DNA from: Molossus alvarezi
Lineage: Eukaryota; Chordata; Mammalia; Chiroptera; Molossidae
Direction: 5' to 3'
Assembly: GCA_037176705.1 (NCBI GenBank)
Contig: CM073886.1
Span: 89,005,501 to 89,069,500 of the forward strand
Length of the DNA stretch: 64,000 nucleotides
Shown piece by piece: positions 45,440 to 55,995 of the stretch; position 1 is the stretch's first letter; the number at the start of each line of letters is the position of its first letter. Position numbers and translations under genes: made by a program. Below the pieces are notes generated by a model. It did no database searches and was not told the DNA's origin. It saw only the letters and a program-made list of their open reading frames with translations.

Positions 45440-45755
45440 GAAGGGGGTTGTGATTATAAAGGGATCTTTGTGTTGTTGGTTGGAATTGTTGAGTGTCTTG
45501 ACGGTGGTGGTGAATATGCCAACTTACACAGGTGATAAAACTTACTGAACTTAAGACACACACACACACAAGTAAAACTGGAAAACTTTGAAGATTTCTG
45601 AATTCTATAAAAGCCAATATCCTGGTTGTAATATATTACTGTAGTTTGCTAAAGATTGCCACTGAGCAAAGTGTACTGGAGATTGCTCTGTATGATTTCT
45701 TACAACTGCATATGGACCTAAAATAATCTGAATTTAAAAATGCAATTAAAAATGA
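45440..45755 (+). mobile_element. Ancient L1 3' UTR end (L1ME type)
   Basis: 'GTGTCTTGACGGTGGTGGTG', '(AC)n' at 45560-45572, 'AAGTAAAACTGGAAAACTTT', 'CCTGGTTGTAATATATTACT', 'GATTTCTTACAACTGCATAT' and 'CTAAAATAATCTGAATTTAA' follow the same 3' UTR order as 21365-21708, more diverged. Confidence 0.72.
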
Positions 45756-45763
45756 CTAATTAA

Positions 45764-45997
45764 GCCCTGGCTGGCTTGGCTCAGTGGTTAGAGTATCGGC
45801 CGGTGGACCAGAGAGACCCAGGTTTGGTTCCCAATGTTCGGTTGCAGTTTGTCCCCGCCCGATTGTGGGTGGCTACCAGTCAATGTGTCTCTCTCACATG
45901 GATGTTTCTCTCTCCCTCTTCCTTCCTCTCTCCCCCCCCCCACACTCTATCTGAAGATAAATGCAAAAAAAAGTCCTCAGGTGAGGATAAAAAAAAA
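45764..45997 (+). mobile_element. Ves SINE, intermediate subfamily
   Basis: 'GCCCTGGCTGGCTTGGCTCA', shortened 'GGTTCCCAATGTTCGG', 'GCAGTTTGTCCCCGCCCGAT', 'GTGTCTCTCTCACATGGATG', an expanded C run, 'GAAGATAAATGCAAAAAAAA', 'CCTCAGGTGAGGAT'. A 10-bp duplication, GACTAATTAA, lies at 45754-45763 and 45998-46007. About 12 bases are missing after the B box. Confidence 0.93.
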
Positions 45998-46195
45998 GAC
46001 TAATTAAAAGACACCCAGTCTTTAAAATTTTCTTCATGCTACAGATACTGAAAAATCTACAAAAATTGAAGAAGAGCATATTTACCAGTGAAGAGTAGTT
46101 AATAAGAGACAATGAAAAACTGTTTTAGCTAATAATTATAGAAATATAAATAATGACAGTAAAACATCATTTTCACCCATCGAGAGTTAATGTTA

Positions 46196-46386
46196 GCCCT
46201 GGCCGGTGTGGCTCTGTTGGTTGGAGTGTTGTCCCAGACACTGAAAAATGTTGGGTTTGATTCTAGTCAGGACACATACCCAGGTTGCAGGTTTGAAACC
46301 TGACCCCGGTTGGGGGCATATGGGAGGCAATCTATCAATATTTTTCTCTCACGTTTCTCTATCCCTTAAAAAAAAAAAAAAAAAAA
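46196..46386 (+). mobile_element. Old Ves-type SINE with long A-tail
   Basis: 'GCCCTGGCCGGTGTGGCTCT', 'GTCAGGACACATACCCAGGT', 'GGGGGCATATGGGAGGCAAT', a short CT end and a pure A-run. Near-duplication AGTTAATGTTA at 46185-46195 and AGTTAATATTA at 46387-46397. Confidence 0.88.
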
Positions 46387-46595
46387 AGTTAATATTAAAG
46401 TAAAAAGGGTTTGGTTAAGGTATAATAAGACCTATGCTCCCATACAATGATACTAGGAGTATAAATTGATGCAATATATATTTTTAAAGCCACTTAATAG
46501 CTTTGTAAAAATGATATATGCTTGGTATTGAAATTCAAGAAACAAAGGACAGTGAAAGAAGAATGCAAAAAGTCATCTAAAATTCTGTCATCCAG

Positions 46596-46825
46596 CCCAG
46601 CCAGTGTGGCTCAGTGGCTGAACGTCGACCCACGCACCAAGAGGTCGCCAGTTTGATTCCTGGTCAGGGCACATGCCCAGGTTGTGGGCCTGATCCCAAG
46701 TGGGGGGCATGCAGGAGGTGGCCAATTGATGTTCTCTCTCATTGATATTTTTATCTCTCTTTCCCTCTCCCTTGCTCTCTCTCTAAAATCAATAAAGAAA
46801 AAAAAATTTAAGTAAATAAATAAAA
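46596..46825 (+). mobile_element. Ves-type SINE, 'AAAATCAATAAA' tail group
   Basis: 'CCAGCCAGTGTGGCTCAGTG', 'GACCCACGCACCAAGAGGTC', 'GGTCAGGGCACATGCCCAGG', tail 'CTAAAATCAATAAAG'. A perfect 18-bp duplication, TAAAATTCTGTCATCCAG, sits at 46578-46595 and 46826-46843. It interrupts old L1-like sequence. Confidence 0.94.
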
Positions 46826-46843
46826 TAAAATTCTGTCATCCAG

Positions 46844-47759
46844 AAAGAGCCCTTAACATTTCAGACTATGTTTTATGCACATCAGACAAATAATAATTTA
46901 AAAAATAAATTACATTATATGTGATTTTAAAATAAATTATTTAATTCGGTTTTCCTTGAGACGAGCAAAAGAATATAACCATCTTTAGTTTGCCGGAATT
47001 ACTGACTATCTGGTAAACATTTCTTTGTAGCAGCAATATAATTTATCAAGAGGTTTTTTCAAATTAAAAAGATTAAGTAAAATATTATGAGCTGGAATTA
47101 TTATGTGTCTCTGTGTATTTTAATATGTTTCTATTAACAACCATCTATTTCAATTTTTAAGTAGTAAAATTTAGTCAACTCGGTGATAAAAAGCAGGAGT
47201 TTAAATAAACTCATAAATTAACTACAAATATCCCATCCTATATTTTACATGCACAAAACAAGCTTACTGATAGGATGAGCTTTCGAGAAAAAAGTAATAA
47301 TAGAATGCTAAGCTAAAAGCAAAGTAATATATAAAGTGAAAAAGTGACATGAGATGTGAAATCTAGTAGTGATTATAGCAATTCTAAGTGCAGAGGAAGT
47401 GCTTGTGTATTCAGATGATCAGTCTGTCTCCTTCACTTGCCCAGTGAAGATTTAGCTTTGTGACTTCATCAACCAATGCCTTGCACACAATCAATAACTC
47501 AGATAATACTATGTTTTAACTTGCCCTCATTTTGTTCTATAATCTTTCCCCCAAATTTACAATTGTTTTTTCTTTTTTTCTTGTTGTTTATTAGACAGAT
47601 GAGTACATTGACTCATTACAAAAAACTTCCACGTTTGTAATCATGAAAGATGTATATCAATATATACTATCTTCTTACAATAATCTCCATAAATCTATAA
47701 GCGTTGGTCTATTAATCCTATATCTTTATTCCAAAGAAATAAAGAGATGACTTCAACAT
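46844..47759. other. Very AT-rich sequence, mostly unassigned
   Basis: 46500-46577 and 46844-46990 look like one old L1 3' UTR split by the SINE, but are too diverged to orient. Nothing else is recognised and there is no gene. Confidence 0.35.
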
Positions 47760-48060
47760 TTATATGTAAAGCTATTTGTTATTATTTATGATAATAAAAA
47801 TTAGGAATAACCTAAATAATCAATAGTAAAGGAGTTGTTAAACAAATTATAAAGAAGCATAAACCATGAAAAACTATTTTCTAAGTGTATATACATATAG
47901 CAAATGTATAGGAAAAAGTCTGGAAAGGTACATGAACAATTGCTAACAGCAATTACCTCAGAGGGTAGGATATACTGGAGGACTTAATTTAATTACTTGA
48001 GACAAAATGAAAACACATTGGTATATTACTTGATTAATTTAACAAAACATAAAAACTATT
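47760..48060 (+). mobile_element. Ancient L1 3' UTR end
   Basis: 'AATTAGGAATAACCTAAATA', 'ATCAATAGTAAAGGAGTTGT', 'TGGAAAGGTACATGAACAAT' and 'CAATTACCTCAGAGGGTAGG' follow the old L1M 3' UTR order ('AATGTCCATCAATAG', 'GGAAGGATACACAAGAAACT', 'GGTTGCCTCTGGGGAGG'). Confidence 0.55.
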
Positions 48061-48189
48061 ATTAATGTTTTATAAACCCTACACAAATAAAAAGTAGGTA
48101 AAATAAAAATAGCAATGAACAAAAGCACATCCATAAAATAAAGCATCATATATTTATTAACATGTTTGTTTTTTAATAAATTTTAGAGA

Positions 48190-48430
48190 TATGGGATGAT
48201 GTTCATTACATATTACTAAGTAGATAAAAAGGGAGGATAAAATGTTCTCTTGGCTACAAATATCTGTGTGTATCTATAAACAGGAAAATAGAAGAAAGAT
48301 CAAAATATTACTGGTTGTTATATCTGGGTTGTAAAATATTGATGATTTCTGTTTTCTTTCTACAGTCATTCACTTTCTAAGTTTTCTGTATATTTTATAA
48401 TATAGATAAAACTAGTTTAAAGTCAAACCA
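48190..48430 (+). mobile_element. Second ancient L1 3' UTR end
   Basis: Same layout repeated: 'ATATTACTAAGTAGATAAAA', 'TATCTGTGTGTATCTATAAA', 'CTGGTTGTTATATCTGGGTT', 'TTTTCTGTATATTTTATAAT'. It could be the same element after an internal rearrangement. Confidence 0.45.
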
Positions 48431-49164
48431 CAAACTGAGTTTTCTCTTCCACTACACAGAACATGGCATCAATTCCCCGGAAAATGTCCTTTCTGTCACA
48501 GTTCTTCGTCACAGAGGTGGTGCATGGTGGATGACACACAGTGATTTCACTAACGAGAAAACGGCAATGACCTGACACAGGCTGGAGTTTCTGTCACTTT
48601 TACTAAAAACAGAACAAACAAACAGAATGGGGAAGCAGGCTAGAGAGATTCAGAGGAGTTTTTCTCAAAGGCCAACAATGTTAGCAAACACAAGCCATCG
48701 TCTTGGCTTTAATAAACAGGTTCATTCTGACTGGTAGCTCACGGCTGTTGGATGTTGTTACACCCTGAGGATGGTGCGTGAGTCAGAAGTGAAACGTCCT
48801 AATGGGGTAGATTTCGAAGCAAGGTGAGCCGCGGTCCTCTCCGGGACAGCTTCTTGCCTGCCAGCGATGCTTTCCATGTGCTCTGCGGAAGGCAGTGGGC
48901 TGGATGAAACGACTCGAGTTCTTTCCTACTTTATCACAACAAGTTGCAAAAATAGCAAAATACTCTGTAACCTACATGGCACATTCTCTAGGTTGAGATT
49001 TACAGGCAATTTGAAGTAAAAAGTGACCTGGGGCAGAGATTCTCTCACGTTAGTTTAGAAGTTCAAGGTTCTCAAAAGATTTCAATAGATATCATAAAAT
49101 TATCAAATAGAAATTATTTTTAACTTACTTTAATTTTTCACTTATTTAATTCAGGTGTTTTGCT
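48431..49164. other. Unassigned sequence
   Basis: No gene and no recognised repeat. Confidence 0.4.
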
Positions 49165-49460
49165 TGTTTGTTTGTTTTTTGTTAATCCTCACCCAAGATA
49201 TATTTTCAATTGATTTTTAGAGACAGTGGAAGGGAGGTAAGGGAGGGAAGGAGGCAGGGATGTGGGGAAGAGAGAGAGAAACATCTATGTGAGAGAGAAA
49301 CATCAATTGGTTGCCTCCTGCATGGGCCAGAGATGAAACCTGCAACCGAGGTACCTGCCCTTGACTGGGAATCAAACCCGTGACCCTTTTGTGTGTGTAC
49401 AGGAGGGGGGGTTGGGAGTGAGGGGCAACACTCTAACCACTGGGCAACACCAGCCAGGGC
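49165..49460 (-). mobile_element. Old Ves-type SINE with G-rich insert in its head
   Basis: On the minus strand: 'GCCCTGGCTGGTGTTGCCCA', then about 35 extra bases (49390-49425) between the A-box and B-box regions, then 'GGGTTTGATTCCC', 'GGTACCTCGGTTGCAGGTTT', 'GTTTCTCTCTCACATAGATG' and a 'TCTTGGGTGAGGAT' tail. The insert would disturb Pol III box spacing. Confidence 0.85.
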
Positions 49461-49857
49461 ACTTTACTTTTTAAATGTCAAAAAAATATACACATCATGC
49501 AGTTCTTTTAGGAGGTTGTATGTGTGTGAATTTACATACATGTACATGAGCATGCATGCGCACACACACACTGACTATAGCTGTGGGCATTTCACCATCA
49601 CCTAAGCCAGATTCTGTATGAAGCTATCAATATTTAAGCTTCCAGAAACTTCACTTGTGTAGACCCCTTCTAAAGCTTTCAGTTGTTGCTAGTTACTCAA
49701 GTGACCCGGTTTAAAGTCATGAAAGAAGATATTTTAATTTTCTGCTTGAAAAGATGGCCCAACGTTGTGTATGCTTTTGGCTTCACAAACTTGGACTTAT
49801 TGCTGAGTAGCATTAATAAGGCCAGAGTATAGCTGGAAGGAGAGGAGCTCAGAAAAG

Positions 49858-49930
49858 GGAATGATATAAACATGTACTGAGTGCTAAATATGTGCTAGGC
49901 CCAATGAAAGGCATTTTGTACAAACTAAAG
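49858..49930 (-). mobile_element. MIR fragment
   Basis: 'ACATGTACTGAGTGCTAAAT' followed by 'ATGTGCTAGGCCCAATGAAA' and 'GGCATTTTGTAC' matches the antisense MIR end ('ATTGAGCACTTACTATGTGC', 'CAGGCACTG'). Confidence 0.6.
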
Positions 49931-50112
49931 CTTCCGCAGAATTCCAGAGCTTCAATTTCATACTTTGGCGCCCACCCTTCCCTTACTGGCTCAGTGCGAA
50001 GTCAGATCAGGTGAATTATGAGATCCACAAAAAAAAAAACACAGGTTCACAGCAACCCTTGTAGGGATGTGAGTAATGGGAAAGGGACCAGACATGTATC
50101 ACTGCCTTGATT

Positions 50113-50310
50113 TTTATTTTTAATTTTTTTCTTTATTGATTTTAGAGAGAGAGAAGCATCAATGAGAGACAACATCGATTGGCCACCTCCTGCATGCCCT
50201 CCACTGGGGATTTGACCTACAACCTGGGCATGTGCTCTAACTGGGAATCGAACTGGTGACCTCTTGGTGCATGGGTCGATACTCAACCACTGAGCCACAC
50301 CGGCCAGACT
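50113..50310 (-). mobile_element. Ves-type SINE, 'AAAATCAATAAA' tail group
   Basis: On the minus strand: 'AGTCTGGCCGGTGTGGCTCA', 'GTATCGACCCATGCACCAAG', 'CATGCCCAGGTTGTAGGTCA', tail 'TAAAATCAATAAAG'. Duplication ACTGCCTTGATT at 50101-50112 and ACTGGCTTGATT at 50311-50322. The CT linker is short. Confidence 0.92.
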
Positions 50311-50379
50311 ACTGGCTTGATTCTTCATTGTCTTCTACTTCCCTTGTTTCCTTTGTTGATAATATTGCATTTTATTTAT

Positions 50380-50600
50380 AATGCACTCATTATATTCAAA
50401 GTATTTTTTAACTTATTTCATCTGAGCCTGCAACCACCCTACAGATAGGCAGATATTATTAAAGTCATTTTACAGACAAGAAAACTAAGATTTAGAGATG
50501 TTGGGCAGTTTGATGAAGATCATAATAAGCAAATAACAGACAAAATGGTTACCAAAACCTAGGCTTCCTGATTTTCTAGGTCATCCAGTGAACTTCCCCC
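50380..50600 (-). mobile_element. MIR SINE, well preserved
   Basis: Plus text: 'TTATTTCATCTGAGCCTGCA', 'CCTACAGATAGGCAGATATT', 'TCATTTTACAGACAAGAAAA', 'GATTTAGAGATGTTGGGCAG', then 'CCAAAACCTAGGCTTCCTGA'. This is the full antisense MIR core. Confidence 0.8.
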
Positions 50601-51309
50601 TATTTTATCCCTTGAAGCAATATAAGAGGCAAATGTTAAACAGGCCTTCCTTCAACAACCTAACACTAATTTCTGCAAAAATACCCCTGGACCCATTCCA
50701 GGCTAAATCAGAGCTACACTTAGCCACAGGAACTCAGTAGGAAAAAAACCACTAACATAATAATCTTTTCTCTTGACTTTCTTTATGAGAGTATCAACAA
50801 ATAAGCCCTTCCATCTAATTCAAGGCCAACGCCAAGCACTGAGCCCCTAAACTCTGCCTCTAAAATAAATGCACTACCCCTAGCTTCCATCATCATATCC
50901 CCCAAATCTTAGTCCTCTCAACAGCCTTCCACAAGCTTCCTTCTCTCTCCATTCTCCCCACCGTCACTCTGGTACTTTAACAAATTTGCCATTTTAGGAA
51001 CTCACATCTCATTTCATTGCATATGGAAATCATGATAGTTCTAAGGTCAAAACAGAACCACTCATCATCATCCAATGTTATTAAAATAAAGAGAGAAGTT
51101 GACTGTGAAGATGGTCAAAGAAGTGATCTCCCAGCTCTGCCCAAATTCCGCAGCCACAGAAAATTCTTTTCCCTCCCTAACTCAAATGAAACCTTCTACA
51201 ACTCAAATGGAGCCAACAGAATGGAAAAGGAAAAGTAGCTGACATAAAAAATGATTTCCAGAGAACATGGCCACATTTCTAAAATAAGCAGGTTATGGTC
51301 AAAGCTTTC

Positions 51310-51690
51310 ATTTTTTTCATCACTTGTTTTTCCATCAACTCTTTGTAATTAGCTTTCCTCCTTACCACACTCCTGAAATGGCATGCTTTAGAGTCTCCAA
51401 CAGCCCCTTCCTGACAAGTCAGTTGCTTCTTTATCAGTTCTTGTTTTCTGCATTCTGTAGATGGCCCTTCACCCTATTAATTCCCCTTCTTAAAACCTTC
51501 TATGCCTTTGGCCTCTCAGGCATATCAGGATCCTGGTTCTTCCCTGTTTCTCCACCTACTACTTTTTTATTCTCTGGCTCTCCTTGCAGAATGTTCTGCT
51601 AATCTCTGTCCCTCATTCTGTTTTGCTATTTTTCTCATTCTAATAGCAAACAAATTCAAAACCTGTGCTATCTCCTGCCTTCAGTGAATC
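51310..51690 (+). mobile_element. L2 LINE ORF2 fragment (dead)
   Basis: 'TTAGCTTTCCTCCTTACCAC', 'CTTCTATGCCTTTGGCCTCT', 'CAGGATCCTGGTTCTTCCCT' and 'TTTTTATTCTCTGGCTCTCC' follow the CT-rich L2 coding region upstream of the RT catalytic block. The 92-codon frame at 51324-51602 is a remnant in the wrong frame. The CT-rich sequence at 50640-50960 may be an upstream part of the same element. Confidence 0.6.
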
Positions 51691-52344
51691 TGAGATATAG
51701 GCCATTTTTTTTCTACTTGCAAATATAAGATGTTTTCAGAGTTTAGCTCAGGAAAGACTCTGGAAGAAGGCAGGGACACAGTGTCTTATCTTTGGATTGA
51801 GACATATATAATCTCAGGACAGATGAGGTTGTCCACAAAGTCAGTGAAAGCTCAAAGACCCCTCTGCCAAAGTCTTCCCCAACGTGCAAGCAAAGAGTGA
51901 GCGTTTTTACTTCTATCATTATAGGCCAAATACCAAGGACTCGAGGACCATAGCTCAAGGGCCACATGTTTAGTGCCATTCTCTAATAACCAGAATCTTG
52001 TTGCTGATCAGTCACAAGCTAAATGTATATGTAATTAAGATATCTTCTGCTTGTCAGCACTCCATGAGAATCAGCACAATTTTCTAATAGAAGAGCAATG
52101 TAATTAAAGAAGTTCTGAATAATGGAGTTAGGAACTCCCTGAGGGATGTGTTTGCCCACAGTGTACCCTACTAAACAATGCATCTTCCAGAGCCACCAGG
52201 CGTCTCATGCCGGGGAAGAAGAGCAAAGGTCATCCACTAAATGCTTTCTCAATTTGATACAAATAGAGGTAAAAGTTCTTGTTTTCCCAATACAATATTC
52301 ATTGAATATTAACAAACAGGTACCAGTAAACATCACAGTGCTTC

Positions 52345-52560
52345 TTAAGATTCATTCATTCATTCAACATGTAACCTCATTTACTGTTGAGCATGCACAG
52401 GCAATGTAGGAAATGTAAAGGTAAAATGGAAGTATTTCTTCTGGACAAAAATGTGACAAACTAGTAGTATAATTAAATATATCATTAAATAACTACTAGT
52501 AAGTGATGTAAGAACTGTCCAGGCAAAACACTACATGTTTAGTTCTATTATCAGGATAGT
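52345..52560 (-). mobile_element. L2 LINE 3' end, antisense
   Basis: (ATTC)n at 52351-52364 followed by 'AACATGTAACCTCATTTACT', 'GAGCATGCACAGGCAATGTA', 'TCTTCTGGACAAAAATGTGA' and 'AATAACTACTAGTAAGTGAT' matches the antisense L2 3' terminus in order. Confidence 0.55.
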
Positions 52561-52681
52561 AAGATTACTCTTAAGTAGCATTTCATTTGCATTGCATATT
52601 CCATTTTATTCCTTTATTTCACATATACTGACTACTTGCTCACAAAGTGCATGGACGTGGGGATTACAGAGTGAAAAAACA

Positions 52682-52939
52682 GCCCTGGCCGGTTTGGCTC
52701 AGCGGTAAGAGCGTCAGCCTGCGGTCCAGAGAGGCCCGGGTTCGGTTCCCACTAAGGCGCGCACCTCGGTTGCAGTTTGTCCCCAGCCCTGGTTGTGTTG
52801 TGCGGGTGGCAGCCACTTGATGTGTCCCTTTCATGTTGATGTTTCTCTCTCTCTCTCTGTTCCTCTCTCTCCCTCCCACTCTATCTGAACAAAAAATGGA
52901 AAAATGTCCTCGGATGAGGATTAAAAAAAAAAAAAAGAA
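52682..52939 (+). mobile_element. Ves SINE, derived subfamily
   Basis: 'GCCCTGGCCGGTTTGGCTCA', 'GGGTTCGGTTCCCACTAAGG', 'GCAGTTTGTCCCCAGCCCTG', 'GTGTCCCTTTCATGTTGATG', 'GAACAAAAAATGGAAAAATG', 'CCTCGGATGAGGATT' and an A-rich tail. Duplication about AAAAAACA at 52674-52681 and 52940-52947, partly merged with the tail. Confidence 0.93.
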
Positions 52940-52947
52940 AAAAAACA

Positions 52948-54045
52948 CATAGTAATCCAGCCCCTTTGTAGCTCAGAATCTCACCAGGAAATATAAGTAA
53001 TTATATAAGTAATTGCAAAAACACTGAGAATCGCCAAAACAATGTGCTGGATCTTGAAACGTGACAATGTCAAGGTAGCCTTGCCTCCTCCTCCCATCTC
53101 CCAAACGATACCCTTGTGCTTCCCCTCTCCCAGCCGGGGAGCCCAGGAAAGCGGCTGTAGGGCTGAAAATTTCTACCTGTGGTACAGAAGATCCATTATG
53201 GATCACAGACAATATTGTTCTTTTATCTCCCAAGAACCCGATCTCTAGTAAGAAATAAAATTAGGGCAGTCAAACATATGTGGGTCATTCAGCTAGCTGA
53301 CCATGAATGCAGCCTAAGACTAATTACTAGGTGATGTTTCTCAATTAGACATGATAATCCTCTTCATAAAACCTAGATAATCATATTATGTCTTATACCA
53401 AATCCCATAGCTTGATGGTGAAAATGGCCCTATATTGGGTGACGAGACAAACTCAGCTGGGGCAGAGCCCTATGACTGCAGGTAATAAGAGAAAGAGACT
53501 CCTTTTATACTACATAAAAAAAGTATTCATATCCATTCTTGCATTCATTCCAGGTATAAAAACAAACTCATACATAGATAGTTTATCTTCTCATTTGTAT
53601 GTGTATTCAGCACACATTTGGCATGACATGCTATAGACTACACTTGGAGTTAAAGACAAATCAAGTATATCCTCAGCCTTCGAGGAGTCTACAGTCTAGC
53701 TATCAAGGCACAGAAGAGGAAGTAGCCAACATCCAAAGCTTAACTACAGCCCCAGTGGAGGTGGGTCTTAGAGGAAGACAACAGTCATTACTAGGCCCAG
53801 AAGGTGGCCATTGGCATGTCAGGCAAAGATAGCAGCTGAAGTTAAAAGCCCAGAGGTTTATGGGACAATAATGAAGGAACATACATGTTGAGAGATTGGT
53901 TTAATTATATATTAATTTAACAAGACTTTTATTCTGAGAGTCTTGGAAGAGTCTAAAAATACATTGACTATAGGCTTTAAGTGTTTCCCTCTAAATAAAA
54001 CCAGCCTAGAAGTCCCATCTTCAATCTGAGCTACGAGGCTTACAA
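52948..54045. other. Unassigned sequence
   Basis: No gene and no clear repeat. Part of 53650-53840 has an L2-like flavour ('CTTCGAGGAGTCTACAGTCT') but is not callable. Confidence 0.35.
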
Positions 54046-54059
54046 AAGAGATGTTTATT

Positions 54060-54315
54060 TTTTTTATTATTATTATTATTTTTTTAATCCTCACCTGAGG
54101 ACATTTTTCCATATTTTGTTCAGATAGAGTGGGAGGGAGAGAGAGAGAGAGAAACCTCGACGTGAAAGGGACACATCGAGTGGTCGCCACCCACACGACC
54201 CAACCAGGGCCAGGGACAAACTGCAACCGAGGTACATGCCCTTAGTGGGAACCGAACCCAGTTCTCTCTGGACCGCAGGCCGACGCTCTAACCACTGAGC
54301 CAAACAGGCCAGGGC
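54060..54315 (-). mobile_element. Ves SINE, derived subfamily
   Basis: On the minus strand: 'GCCCTGGCCTGTTTGGCTCA', 'GGTTCGGTTCCCACTAAGGG', 'GCAGTTTGTCCCTGGCCCTG', 'GTGTCCCTTTCACGTCGAGG', 'GAACAAAATATGGAAAAATG', 'CCTCAGGTGAGGATT' and an (AAT)n tail at 54060-54089. Duplication AAGAGATGTTTATT at 54046-54059 and AAGAGATATTTATT at 54316-54329. Confidence 0.94.
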
Positions 54316-54989
54316 AAGAGATATTTATTAAAAGCATGTTTTCTCCAGAAAGGAAGGTAAACTCTAAATCCTAAGAACGAATGTGGAAGAAGAGTCAGAC
54401 AGGTATATGTACCTATTGAAGCATATAGTGAATGCGTCAACAAGTAAACAGCTACTTTAGCAAACATCCCAGCCCAGTTTCAATGGGAGACGGGGCATTT
54501 TATAGTCATAAAATAATGACCAATATTTTCCTCACCCCCTTTTTTATTCCTGTATCTCAATATCCTTGACAAGTATCATCTGATAGAATTTTTATTATTC
54601 CATAGCTAAAGCCTACAGTGGTTAAGAATCAGACACAAATACATTAACTCAGGAAAACAGTTAGATTTACGGCCCAGTTCCCAATCCACCATTCTATTGC
54701 CAAACGAGTTCTGGACAACACTTTTGAAAATTAGCTATAAATCAGAAAGGAAATGGACTCTGAGTCACCTTGTAACTGACCCAAAACACCTCAATGCAGT
54801 ACCACCACACCCTCCAACTTCGAGTGACCCAGAGCCAAGACACCTCGTAGGTCCTGTGTCTTTCATGCTGAACCAGTGAGTTTCTAGGTAGAAAGGCAGA
54901 AAACGCCCCCACCCTCTGTTCCCAGCCCTCAGGGTGTGGAAAGCGCCTTTCCTTCTGCTATCCTCTCTAGAGAGGGAGTAGATGCTTCT

Positions 54990-55560
54990 TTCGTGGCCAA
55001 TATTTTTTTCTATTATTATCTCATATTAATTTGTTTTTATTCTTAATTGTTCAGCTTTATGAATTTTGACAAATGTGTAATTCTGCCTAACCATGACTCC
55101 TGTCGAGATATGCATTTGTACCACCTGAGAACCTCTCCTAATGCCCTTTCCCAGCCGATTCCTGGCCATCCCTCAGAGGCAACAACAGCACTGATGTCTG
55201 TCTCCATAGAATACTTTTGCCTGTAATAGAATTTCATAAACATGGAGTCATCCAACATAAATTTTTTGCATGCGTCTGGTTTCTTTCACTCGGCATGTTT
55301 GGGATTGCGGTCCACGTTAGTGGGTGTACTGGCACTTCATTCCTTTTTATCGCTGAGTACTATCACACTATATGAATATACCACAATTGTTCATCCATTA
55401 TCCTGTTGATGGCTATTTGGGTTGTTTTCAGTTATAGGTGGTTAATAACAAAGCTGCCATAAATATACCCTAAGAAAATTTTCTAAGACAATTGCTTTCA
55501 TTTCTCTTGGGTGTATAATGAAAGGATTATAGAGCTAAAGGCTTTGCTAGGTTGGGGCTA
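54990..55560 (-). mobile_element. Ancient L1 3' UTR (L1M type), antisense
   Basis: Plus text 'ATGGAGTCATCCAACATAAA', 'TCTGGTTTCTTTCACTCGGC', 'ACTTCATTCCTTTTTATCGC', 'ATTATCCTGTTGATGGCTAT', 'TTGGGTTGTTTTCAGTTATA' and 'CATTTCTCTTGGGTGTATAA' is the well-known antisense L1M 3' UTR series, in order. Confidence 0.82.
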
Positions 55561-55740
55561 GAGTAACCCTAATTACAGGGCTAAAATAGCCCATTCTAAG
55601 GCATGGCCTTCTGACATCTCAACCAAAAATTTAATATATTCATTGCGGTTTCTCCCCTCTGAATGTTGGGGATTCAAACACCTCCCAATCTTGTGCTACT
55701 TTCAGAGCATACATCCATCCATCTAAGAGTAACTATTTTT

Positions 55741-55978
55741 TTTTTTTTTTATCCTCACCCGAGGACACTTTTTCATTCATTGTTCAGATAGAGCAGGAGG
55801 GAGAGAGAGAGAGAGAAACATCGATGTGAAAGGGACACATCGAGTGGCTGCCACCCGCACGACCAACCAGGGCCGGGGACAAACTGCAACCGAGGTACGC
55901 GCCCTTAGCGGGAACCGAACCCGGGTCTCTCCAGACCGCAGGCCGACGCTCTAACCGCTGAGCCAAACCGGCCAGGGC
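55741..55978 (-). mobile_element. Near-consensus Ves SINE, young insertion
   Basis: On the minus strand every block of the derived subfamily is intact, including 'GGTTTGGCTCAGCGGTTAGA', 'GGGTTCGGTTCCCGCTAAGG', 'GTGTCCCTTTCACATCGATG' and 'CCTCGGGTGAGGAT', with many CpGs still unmutated. A perfect 17-bp duplication, TAAGAGTAACTATTTTT, lies at 55724-55740 and 55979-55995. Confidence 0.96.
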
Positions 55979-55995
55979 TAAGAGTAACTATTTTT

